This document shows positions 1-5,600 of a DNA stretch of 10,382 nt, piece by piece. Where the stretch lies: the NCBI GenBank assembly GCA_946403735.1, contig CAMJAZ010000032.1, positions 1 through 10,382 on the forward strand. The letters run 5' to 3'. Source of the stretch: an uncultured Selenomonadales bacterium (GTDB lineage: Bacteria > Bacillota > Negativicutes > Selenomonadales > Selenomonadaceae). Both the position numbers and the translations under genes were made by a program. Position 1 is the stretch's first letter. Each line of letters opens with the position of its first letter. The notes under the pieces are model-generated. The model was given only the letters and a program-made list of their open reading frames with translations. It made no database searches and was not told the DNA's origin.

Positions 1-534
1 GCTCGTCATAATCTTCATATGCAATTCATTTTCAAGATATTCATAGATAGACTTCCGCGCAATTTCCTCCGTCAAAAATTTTACGGCTGACGTGAGAAAA
101 TAATTTTTATCCAAAATTAAAGCTTTACCGTCAATGTACCGTACGCGCCGCACGTCGAAAAGTTTATCGCCGATTTTAAAGCCTGTCCGCGCAGAAATTT
201 CCTCGTCGGCAAAAATTTTTTCCAGCAATACAACTTTTGTATCGTAACTGAACCCGTTTCTAATCGCCGCTTCTTTGAAAGATTCTATCCCGCCGATTTT
301 AAAAACATTGCGTTCTACTGGCTCGTAAATTACACGGACGCGACTTCCCTGCCGTACTTGCACGTAGCCACGATGAATCAATTCCGAAAGTGCGCGGCGT
401 ACCGTACTGCGCGAACAATCATAAATTTTTTTAAGCTCATTTTCGGAAGGAATAAACGAATTAAACTTATATTCTTGCGTCTCGATTTTTGTTTTCAAAT
501 CGGTATAAATTTTCTCAAACTTACTTTCTGTCAT
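1..534 (-). CDS. treR: TreR-like GntR/HutC-family trehalose repressor (3' end beyond window)
   Basis: This gene reads leftwards and runs off the window edge; 178 codons are open with no stop. The ATG at 534 follows GGAGGG with good spacing. Residues about 1-70 form a GntR winged helix-turn-helix, with the typical IPSENEL near the start of the DNA-binding region and CSRSTVRRALSELIHRGYV as the recognition segment. From about residue 80 an effector-binding UTRA domain begins (NVFKIGGIESFKEA, later KLFDVRRVRYIDGKALILDK). TreR of Bacillus is about 238 residues, so some 60 are missing here. By family knowledge it represses the trehalose genes and is released by trehalose 6-phosphate. The identity as TreR rather than another HutC repressor rests on its divergent position next to treP and on the operator-like palindrome at 630-641. 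Confidence 0.9.
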   Translation of the reverse strand, partial: MTESKFEKIYTDLKTKIETQEYKFNSFIPSENELKKIYDCSRSTVRRALSELIHRGYVQVRQGSRVRVIYEPVERNVFKIGGIESFKEAAIRNGFSYDTKVVLLEKIFADEEISARTGFKIGDKLFDVRRVRYIDGKALILDKNYFLTSAVKFLTEEIARKSIYEYLENELHMKIMTS

Positions 535-566
535 ATCATTTCCCTCCAATCTAAAAATTTGCTTGT

Positions 567-595
567 ATTATAACCTAAACAAGTTGCGGCGTGAA
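567..595 (-). promoter_or_regulatory. Probable treR promoter
   Basis: On the minus strand a perfect TATAAT (572-567) is preceded at 17 bases by TTCACG (595-590), four of six matches to the -35 consensus. It lies 33 bases before the treR start. A spaced inverted repeat, CTTGT (562-566) and ACAAG (579-583), brackets the -10 box and could be a weak autoregulatory site, but the 12-base gap does not match the treP operator. Confidence 0.6.
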
Positions 596-624
596 TAAAA
601 AATAAAAATTTTCTAAAATTTTTG

Positions 625-653
625 TTGACTTGTACGTACAAAAATGATATAAG
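625..653 (+). promoter_or_regulatory. treP promoter
   Basis: TTGACT (625-630) and TATAAG (648-653) are separated by exactly 17 bases, a near-consensus housekeeping sigma promoter. Transcription would start near 660, about 43 bases before the treP ATG. The spacer holds the operator-like palindrome, so repressor binding would directly block RNA polymerase. Confidence 0.8.
630..641. promoter_or_regulatory. Probable TreR operator
   Basis: TTGTACGTACAA is a perfect 12-bp palindrome between the -35 and -10 boxes of treP. It differs from the Bacillus subtilis tre operator core as I recall it (TTGTATATACAA) only in the two central bases. Position, symmetry and the adjacent divergent treR support the call; binding itself is inferred. 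Confidence 0.8.
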
Positions 654-660
654 TTTTAGA

Positions 661-674
661 AAGTTTGCAAACTT
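661..674. promoter_or_regulatory. 14-bp perfect palindrome at the treP transcript 5' end
   Basis: AAGTTTGCAAACTT is a perfect palindrome lying at or just after the predicted transcription start and upstream of the treP ribosome site. It differs from the TreR-type site, so it may bind another regulator, or it may form a small hairpin at the mRNA 5' end. It does not fit the CcpA cre consensus. A degenerate TTGT-containing half site follows directly (673-685). Confidence 0.4.
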
Positions 675-702
675 GTCTAGTCTAATTTTTATTGGAGGTG
701 TT

Positions 703-2661
703 ATGCGAATGGGTACTTACACGAAAGATTCAGAAGAACTGCTCAAACTTGTCGGCGGCAAGGAAAATATCGCGGCAGTTTCTCACTGTATGACGCGAAT
801 GCGTTTCGTTTTGGTTGACCCGAAAAAAGCTGACGTGAAAAAAATTGAGGCAATGAAAGTTGTTAAAGGCAGTTTCACGCAGGCTGGTCAATTTCAAGTT
901 ATTATCGGCAATACCGTAAGCGAATTTTACAAAGACTTCACGGCATTTGCTGGTATTGAAGGCGTGTCGAAAGATGCAGTAAAAGCGGCGGCTGGTGCTA
1001 ATCAAAACATTCTACAACGAGCGGCGGCAATAGCGGCTGAAATTTTCGCACCGTTAATTCCCGCGATTATCACGGGCGGTCTTATTTTAGGTTTCAGAAA
1101 TTGTATTGATTCATTATATCTTTTTGAAAACGGTACGAAAACGCTTGTCCAACTTAGTCCATTTTGGGCTGGTATGGATCACTTCCTGTGGCTGATTGGT
1201 GAAGCAGTATTTCATCTTGGAATTCCTGTCGGTATTTGTTGGTCGGTCGTCCGCAAAATGGGCGGCACTCCAATTTTAGGCATTGTCTTAGGTTTAACGC
1301 TTGTATCTAGCCAACTTTTAAATGCTTATGCAGTGGCTACAACTCCGCCAGATCAAATTCCGCATTGGGATTTTGGCGGCTTTCAGGTAAATATGATTGG
1401 CTATCAAGCGCAAGTTATCCCTGCAATTTTGGCGGCGTTGGTTTTAGTACAACTAGAAAAGATTTTTAGAAAAATTGTTCCCCCTGTCGTGTCAATGATA
1501 ATTGTACCTTTCTGCAGTTTACTTTTAACGGTTGTCGCGGCACACTTTGTACTTGGTCCTATCGGCTGGAAAATTGGCTCTGCAATTTCAAGCGTAGTAT
1601 TCAGCGGCATTACGGGTGACTTCCGCGTAATTTTTGGCGCGATATTCGGCTTTATCTATGCTCCGTTGGTTATCACTGGCTTGCACCATATGACGAACGC
1701 TATAGATTTACAGTTAATCGCGGACTATGGCGGCACAATGCTTTGGCCTATGATTGCACTTTCAAACATTGCGCAAGGCTCGGCAGTTTTGGGAATGATG
1801 TACCTGCAACGTAAAAATGCGGCGGCTCAAGAAATTAACGTTCCTGCATGGGTATCTTGTTGGTTAGGCGTTACTGAACCTGCAATTTTCGGTGTTAATA
1901 TCCCAAGATTATTTCCTTTAATCTGCGGTATGACGGGCAGTGCGTGTGCGGCTGTCATATGCGTATCGACAACTACAACGGCTAATGCAATAGGCGTAGG
2001 CGGCGTACCTGGAATACTTTCAATTCAACCGCAGTATATGCCCACTTTCGCATTGGCAATGTTAGCGGCTATTGTCGTACCGTTCGTTTTAACCGTAGCG
2101 GTTGGCAAGAAAAAAGGCGTTGACGCAGAAGCTGAAGCGGCACAAAGAGCGGCTGAAGAAGAGGCGGCGGCTGAAGCGGCTAATGCAGAGGCTGAAAAAA
2201 ATCTTGTCAGCGAAAATGAATTTAAAGCTTACCTCGACGGCAAAGTTATCAGCTTAAAAGAAATTGGCGACGGCGTTTTCTCCGAAGGTATGGTTGGCGA
2301 CGGCTTAGCGATTATCCCTTCAAATGAAACTGTTTGCGCTCCTGTTTCTGGAAAAGTAACTGTTCTTATGGAAGACAGCAGACACGCTGTCGGTTTAACT
2401 TTGTCGAATGGTGCAGAAGTTTTAATTCACGTCGGCATTGACACTGTAAGTATGGGCGGCGAAGGTTTTGAATACTTGGTGAAGGTTGGCGACATTGTAA
2501 AAGCTGGTCAACCGTTGCTTAAATTCAGCAAAGACGCTATCAAAAAGGCAGGTCATCCCGATACGGCAGTTTTCGTCGTCACAAATGCAAACGGCATTGA
2601 CTTTAAATTTAAAAGCGGTATGCAAGCTAAAACGGGCAAAACTGTTATAGCGACGTGTTAA
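703..2661 (+). CDS. treP: Trehalose-specific PTS permease, fused EIIB-EIIC-EIIA
   Basis: This 652-residue membrane permease takes up trehalose and phosphorylates it to trehalose 6-phosphate. I chose the ATG at 703 because GGAGGTG (694-700) precedes it; the ATG at 709 is an alternative, and upstream in-frame codons lie in the promoter. The EIIB domain (about 1-90) has the phospho-accepting Cys29 in AAVSHCMTRMRF. The EIIC domain (about 95-470) is hydrophobic, with the glucose-superfamily stretches IFAPLIPAIITGGLILG and GLHHMTNAID. An Ala/Glu-rich linker (about 475-500) leads to a Crr-like EIIA domain. There His561 (SRHAVGL) and His576 (LIHVGIDTV) keep the 15-residue spacing of the two active-site histidines of EIIA-Glc. 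Many TreP proteins lack EIIA and borrow it, so this one should take phosphate straight from HPr. It is first in the trehalose locus, opposite treR. Confidence 0.95.
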   Translation: MRMGTYTKDSEELLKLVGGKENIAAVSHCMTRMRFVLVDPKKADVKKIEAMKVVKGSFTQAGQFQVIIGNTVSEFYKDFTAFAGIEGVSKDAVKAAAGANQNILQRAAAIAAEIFAPLIPAIITGGLILGFRNCIDSLYLFENGTKTLVQLSPFWAGMDHFLWLIGEAVFHLGIPVGICWSVVRKMGGTPILGIVLGLTLVSSQLLNAYAVATTPPDQIPHWDFGGFQVNMIGYQAQVIPAILAALVLVQLEKIFRKIVPPVVSMIIVPFCSLLLTVVAAHFVLGPIGWKIGSAISSVVFSGITGDFRVIFGAIFGFIYAPLVITGLHHMTNAIDLQLIADYGGTMLWPMIALSNIAQGSAVLGMMYLQRKNAAAQEINVPAWVSCWLGVTEPAIFGVNIPRLFPLICGMTGSACAAVICVSTTTTANAIGVGGVPGILSIQPQYMPTFALAMLAAIVVPFVLTVAVGKKKGVDAEAEAAQRAAEEEAAAEAANAEAEKNLVSENEFKAYLDGKVISLKEIGDGVFSEGMVGDGLAIIPSNETVCAPVSGKVTVLMEDSRHAVGLTLSNGAEVLIHVGIDTVSMGGEGFEYLVKVGDIVKAGQPLLKFSKDAIKKAGHPDTAVFVVTNANGIDFKFKSGMQAKTGKTVIATC

Positions 2662-2670
2662 AAAATTTAT

Positions 2671-2717
2671 AAAAAAAACGGCGGACAGTCGAAGAAAAAA
2701 TTTTTTCGATTGTCCGC
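2671..2717 (-). terminator. Intrinsic terminator of the PIN toxin-antitoxin operon, possibly shared with treP
   Basis: Arms GCGGACAGTC (2681-2690) and GATTGTCCGC (2708-2717) pair with one G-U, and the stem extends through an A6/T6 core. Read on the minus strand, the hairpin is followed within two bases by eight T (the A run 2671-2678). On the plus strand there is no T run, so it is a clear terminator for the toxin operon and at most a 3'-stabilising hairpin for treP. Confidence 0.85.
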
Positions 2718-2743
2718 TATAATCTTCATATACAAAGAAATTC

Positions 2744-3124
2744 TTATTTCAGATTTTCAATTAAATTTATCATTTCTCTTGCTGTAATTACTCTTGAACT
2801 TTTCGGAAAATGTTTTATATTTCCTGTAATTAAGTAATTGTATTCATCTTCCAAAATTATTTTATAAATTTCGTTATCTGAAGGATTTTTTAAAATCCCA
2901 AAAGTTTTTATAGCTTCGACAAGATAATCAACCGCATCTTTTGAGAAATTAAATTTTTTTCTGTTCAAAACATTGGTATATTCGCTTAAAATTTCGTCAC
3001 TATATAGAGGGATAATTTCTCTTTTCAAAACTTTTTCGATAACTTGAACGGTAGCACTGTCATTTTTCGGCGACAATAAGGCAGAAACTAAAACATTTGT
3101 ATCAATGACCGCAAAATATTTCAC
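2744..3124 (-). CDS. PIN-domain ribonuclease toxin of a type II toxin-antitoxin pair
   Basis: This 126-residue protein belongs to the 'putative toxin, PIN family' group (COG1569-like). It starts with GTG at 3124, in a GTGA overlap with the antitoxin stop, with AAGGA a few bases upstream. Acidic metal-ligand candidates are Asp8 in VIDTNVLVSALLS, Glu44 or Glu48 in SDEILSEYTNVL, and Asp83 in NPSDNEIYKIIL. The family hallmark TGNIKHFP is at 100-107. Members I know are about 135-145 residues. The shortfall seems to lie in the loop just before Asp83, so the core fold looks complete and the toxin may be active. By family it would cleave RNA; its target cannot be told from sequence. It sits between treP and treC on the opposite strand. 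Confidence 0.85.
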   Translation of the reverse strand: MKYFAVIDTNVLVSALLSPKNDSATVQVIEKVLKREIIPLYSDEILSEYTNVLNRKKFNFSKDAVDYLVEAIKTFGILKNPSDNEIYKIILEDEYNYLITGNIKHFPKSSRVITAREMINLIENLK

Positions 3125-3357
3125 AACTTTTCCTTTCGTGCCGCGTTTATTTCTGAATTTATTTCGTCTAAGGACATATTTTGAAGACCGTTTAATTTGG
3201 ATTCTTCACGCAAAGTATAAAATGCTTGCAAGGCTTTTTCGCTGGTAATTTCTTTTTCTAGGTTGACAAATTTTTTTGCATACTGAATAATATTTGATAA
3301 ATATTCTTCAGGAATTATTTGCATTAAATTTACTGCTTCTGCTCTCAATTCTGACAT
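3121..3357 (-). CDS. Antitoxin partner of the PIN toxin
   Basis: This is a 78-residue, charged, mainly helical protein. I chose the ATG at 3357 because GGAGG (3370-3366) lies eight bases upstream; a GTG at 3366 overlaps that ribosome site and is unlikely. The N-terminal part (SELRAEAVNLMQIIPEEYL) looks like a short DNA-binding or dimerisation segment. The C-terminal motif (ALQAFYTLREESKLNGLQNM, then SLDEINSEINAARKE) resembles tails seen in antitoxins paired with COG1569-type PIN toxins. It is translationally coupled to the toxin through a 4-base overlap. By analogy it would neutralise the toxin by binding it and repress its own operon. Its family name is uncertain. Confidence 0.8.
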   Translation of the reverse strand: MSELRAEAVNLMQIIPEEYLSNIIQYAKKFVNLEKEITSEKALQAFYTLREESKLNGLQNMSLDEINSEINAARKEKL

Positions 3358-3427
3358 GGATTCCACCTCCTAAAAACCTATCAAAAATATTTCAACTTAC
3401 AAAAGAAATTTCCTGCGCAAATAAAAT

Positions 3428-3456
3428 TTTACCTTGTTATAGACAAGATTTATATT
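3428..3456 (+). promoter_or_regulatory. treC promoter with operator-like inverted repeat
   Basis: TTTACC (3428-3433) and TATATT (3451-3456) are 17 bases apart and 38 bases before the treC ATG. The spacer contains CTTGT-TATAG-ACAAG (3433-3447). This resembles the treP operator placed between the same boxes, but with a five-base rather than four-base centre. I infer that treC has its own TreR-controlled promoter, made necessary by the toxin-antitoxin genes upstream. The -35 box is weak. Confidence 0.55.
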
Positions 3457-3494
3457 TTTCAAAAATTTTTACTTACTTAGAGGAGGCGTTAAAA

Positions 3495-5129
3495 ATGCGT
3501 TTCAGCAACGCAACCGTATATCAAATTTATCCGCGTTCATTTGCTGATTCTAACGGCGACGGTATCGGCGATATTCGCGGAGTTATCAACAAATTGGACT
3601 ATATTAAAAGCTTGGGCGTTGATTATATTTGGAGTACACCGTTTTTTGTTTCGCCGCAAAATGATAATGGTTATGATGTTGCCGATTATCGTGCGATTGA
3701 CCCACGTTTTGGTACAATGGCTGACGTTGAAGAGCTTATCGCGGAAGCTGACAAACGCGGTATAGGTTTGATGTTTGACATGGTTTTTAATCACTGTTCA
3801 ACTTCTCACGAATGGTTTCAACGCGCATTAAAAGGCGAAGAAAAATATTTAAACTACTTTATCTTCAAAGACGGTACGCCTGACAAGCCGCCAACAAATT
3901 GGATTTCTAAGTTTGGCGGAAATGCGTGGGAATATGTGCCGCATTTGAAGAAATGGTACTTGCACCTATTCGATGTTTCGCAGGCAGACCTTAACTGGGA
4001 AAATCCCGAAGTTCGCGAAGAATTAAAAGACGTTTTACGTTTTTGGAAGAAAAAAGGCGTTAAAGGCTTTAGATTCGACGTAGTTAATTTGATTTCAAAG
4101 CCCGATGAATTTATTGACGATAACGAAGGCGATGGGCGCAGATTTTACACTGACGGTCAGCGTATCCACAAATATCTGAAAGAATTGGTACACGATTCTG
4201 GCATTGACGGTATGATAACCGTCGGCGAAATGTCATCAACTAGCATTGACAACTGCATAAAATATTCTGGTGCTGACGAACACGAACTTTCAATGGTGTT
4301 TCATTTCCAACATCTCAAAGTTGACTACAAAGGCGGCGATAAATGGGCGCTTATGCCTGCTGATATTGGCGCGTTGAAAAAACTTTTTGAAGATTGGCAA
4401 GTTGCAATGGTAAAGGCTAACGCTTGGGATGCGCTTTTCTGGTGCAACCATGATCAGCCCCGCGCAGTTTCACGTTTCGGCGACGACGGCAAATATTGGA
4501 AAGAGTCTGCGAAAATGTTAGCGGCAACAATTCACCTTATGCGTGGTACGCCGTACATTTATCAAGGCGAAGAACTTGGTATGACGAATGCTAAGTACAC
4601 GTCGATTGAACAGTATCGCGACGTTGAAAGTCTGAACTACTACAAAATTTTATTGGAGCAGGGCAAAACTAAAGATGAGGCGTTGAAAATTATCGGCGAA
4701 CGTTCCCGCGACAATGGGCGTACACCTATGCAATGGTCGGCTGAAAAGTACGCTGGCTTTTCGACTACTGAACCGTGGATTATTCCGCCTGACAACTACA
4801 AAAATATTAACGTCGAAGTTGAAGAAAATGATTCCGATTCGATTTTGAATTTCTACAAAATGCTGGTTAAGTTCCGCAAGGAAAATGAAATTGTGCAGGA
4901 AGGCGACATCAGCTTTATTGAACGCGAAAACAATGACGTTGTTGCGTACCGCAGAACTCTTGACGATAAAGAATTGATTGTACTTTGCAACTATCGCGGC
5001 ACTGAAACTTCCCTGCAAGATAAAACTTTGTCTGCGTACACTGGCGAAGGCTACAAAAAAATTATAGGCAACTATGAAGGCATCGCCGATAATTTGAGAC
5101 CGTTTGAAGTAGTCGTCTTTGAAAAGTAA
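3495..5129 (+). CDS. treC: Trehalose-6-phosphate hydrolase (alpha,alpha-phosphotrehalase), GH13
   Basis: This 544-residue cytoplasmic enzyme splits trehalose 6-phosphate, delivered by TreP, into glucose and glucose 6-phosphate. The ATG at 3495 follows AGGAGGCG with ideal spacing; the upstream in-frame extension is AT-rich intergenic DNA. It begins with the GH13 motif VYQIYPRSFADSNGDGIGD, which includes the Asp-rich calcium loop. Catalytic residues are visible: nucleophile Asp195 in GFRFDVVNL, acid/base Glu245 in TVGEMSS, and transition-state Asp320 in WCNHDQPR. TPYIYQGEELGMTN and RDNGRTPMQW are typical of the oligo-1,6-glucosidase/TreC branch. The stretch WYLHLFDVSQADLNWENPEV and the length fit TreA/TreC of Bacillus closely. 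A small C-terminal beta domain follows (about 465-544). The alternative symbol is treA. Confidence 0.95.
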   Translation: MRFSNATVYQIYPRSFADSNGDGIGDIRGVINKLDYIKSLGVDYIWSTPFFVSPQNDNGYDVADYRAIDPRFGTMADVEELIAEADKRGIGLMFDMVFNHCSTSHEWFQRALKGEEKYLNYFIFKDGTPDKPPTNWISKFGGNAWEYVPHLKKWYLHLFDVSQADLNWENPEVREELKDVLRFWKKKGVKGFRFDVVNLISKPDEFIDDNEGDGRRFYTDGQRIHKYLKELVHDSGIDGMITVGEMSSTSIDNCIKYSGADEHELSMVFHFQHLKVDYKGGDKWALMPADIGALKKLFEDWQVAMVKANAWDALFWCNHDQPRAVSRFGDDGKYWKESAKMLAATIHLMRGTPYIYQGEELGMTNAKYTSIEQYRDVESLNYYKILLEQGKTKDEALKIIGERSRDNGRTPMQWSAEKYAGFSTTEPWIIPPDNYKNINVEVEENDSDSILNFYKMLVKFRKENEIVQEGDISFIERENNDVVAYRRTLDDKELIVLCNYRGTETSLQDKTLSAYTGEGYKKIIGNYEGIADNLRPFEVVVFEK

Positions 5130-5163
5130 ACTTCCAATAACTCCCCATAAAATCTTAACAAAC

Positions 5164-5206
5164 AAAAAAACCTTCCGATGATTTAATTCGTTGGAAGGCG
5201 TTTTTA
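5164..5206. terminator. Bidirectional terminator after treC, copy 1 of a 36-bp repeat
   Basis: CCTTCC (5171-5176) pairs with GGAAGG (5193-5198). On the plus strand CG and TTTTT follow, ending treC. On the minus strand seven T follow (A run 5164-5170), so it could also stop toxin-strand transcripts coming from the right. Positions 5171-5206 recur at 5562-5597 with a single difference. Confidence 0.85.
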
Positions 5207-5219
5207 ATTAAAAATTTTG

Positions 5220-5248
5220 TTGACGGTAAAATTTTTATCTGCTAAAAT
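5220..5248 (+). promoter_or_regulatory. Promoter of the candidate antisense RNA
   Basis: TTGACG (5220-5225) and TAAAAT (5243-5248) are separated by 17 bases, each with five of six consensus matches. The predicted start near 5255 coincides with a 5' hairpin, GATGATA-acgc-TATCATC (5255-5272). No convincing reading frame follows, which points to a non-coding transcript. Confidence 0.65.
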
Positions 5249-5254
5249 TCATTT

Positions 5255-5373
5255 GATGATAACGCTATCATCTCCTAAAAAAGCTAAAAAGAGTCAGCCG
5301 GTGTTGCCACGTCGGCTACCTCTCGAAGAATTTGTTTACGATTGGATAGCCGCTGGTTCAGGGCGGCTTTTCT
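5255..5373 (+). ncRNA. Candidate antisense antitoxin RNA
   Basis: A transcript of about 120 nucleotides is predicted from the promoter just upstream. It has a 5' hairpin (5255-5272), an imperfect central hairpin with AGCCG (5296-5300) and CGGCT (5313-5317), and a 3' hairpin AGCCGC (5348-5353) / GCGGCT (5363-5368) followed by a short T-rich stretch. That last terminator is weak, so some transcripts may run on to the terminator at 5562-5597 and cover the whole toxin gene. The RNA converges on the small-peptide gene and is complementary to its 3' untranslated region, as in TxpA/RatA and BsrG/SR4. The segment 5291-5324 also copies the toxin mRNA leader imperfectly. The role is inferred from layout only. 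Confidence 0.5.
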
Positions 5374-5376
5374 ACG

Positions 5377-5451
5377 TTAATCCTTGAAAAAGGCGTCGTA
5401 GACGATAGCAATGGTTTGTACGATCGTACAGATTACCAGAATAATCTCCAT
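5377..5451 (-). CDS. 24-residue hydrophobic peptide, candidate type I toxin
   Basis: The peptide starts MEIILVICTIVQTIAIVYDA and ends FFKD. Residues 3-18 are uncharged and hydrophobic enough for one membrane-spanning helix, with acidic residue 2 and a short charged tail, like holin-like or Fst/TxpA-type membrane toxins. The ATG at 5451 has an exceptionally good ribosome site: GGGAGGTGAT, matching the 16S tail over about nine bases, with five bases before ATG. The site is masked in a hairpin, and a near-consensus promoter lies about 50 bases upstream. These signals make it much more likely to be real than most 25-codon frames. I do not recognise a named family. If expressed it would insert in the inner membrane; toxicity is inference. 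Confidence 0.6.
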   Translation of the reverse strand: MEIILVICTIVQTIAIVYDAFFKD

Positions 5452-5458
5452 AACTATC

Positions 5459-5482
5459 ACCTCCCAATTTAAATTGAGAGGT
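5459..5482 (-). promoter_or_regulatory. Hairpin masking the ribosome binding site of the small peptide
   Basis: In the minus-strand transcript ACCTCTCAA pairs with TTGGGAGGT around a TTTAAA loop, giving nine pairs including one G-U. The right arm is the Shine-Dalgarno itself. Such masking is common in type I toxin mRNAs, where translation must be held back until the RNA is processed or refolded. Confidence 0.7.
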
Positions 5483-5509
5483 AAGCCGACCACCTTCTGA
5501 CTCGGAAAA

Positions 5510-5538
5510 TTTATAACAACTTGAATTTTTTCAGTCAA
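5510..5538 (-). promoter_or_regulatory. Promoter of the small-peptide gene
   Basis: On the minus strand TTGACT (5538-5533) and TATAAA (5515-5510) are 17 bases apart. The predicted start is near 5503, so the mRNA would begin GAGTCAG. The leader is about 52 nucleotides and contains the masking hairpin. Confidence 0.75.
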
Positions 5539-5561
5539 GGTAAGTTCGGCAAACTAAAACA

Positions 5562-5597
5562 CCTTCCAATGATTTAATTCGTTGGAAGGCGTTTTTA
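5562..5597. terminator. Terminator between the small-peptide locus and cobO, copy 2 of the 36-bp repeat
   Basis: CCTTCC (5562-5567) pairs with GGAAGG (5584-5589). On the minus strand TGTTTTAG follows, which would end cobO four bases after its stop. On the plus strand CGTTTTT follows and could stop long antisense transcripts. The 36 bases match copy 1 at 5171-5206 at 35 positions, same orientation, 391 bases apart. Confidence 0.75.
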
Positions 5598-5600
5598 GTT

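Noticed and set aside
358..573. 71-codon plus-strand frame opposite treR
   Set aside because: It lies wholly across the treR coding and leader region, and treR shows clear family motifs on the other strand.
590..702. CcpA cre site for catabolite repression of the trehalose genes
   Set aside because: No sequence close to the cre consensus was found here or before treC.
6..2732. Near-identical 18-base strings at 6-23 (inside treR) and 2716-2733 (after the toxin terminator)
   Set aside because: The match is short and AT-rich, one copy is codon-constrained, and there is no flanking similarity; chance is adequate.
4650..5165. 171-codon minus-strand frame opposite the 3' part of treC
   Set aside because: It is antisense to a conserved GH13 region, without a convincing ribosome site or domain.
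5417..5430. Palindrome TGTACGATCGTACA inside the small-peptide gene, similar to the treP operator
   Set aside because: Its centre is two bases longer than the treP site, it lies within coding sequence and not in a promoter, and it may simply reflect the codons used.
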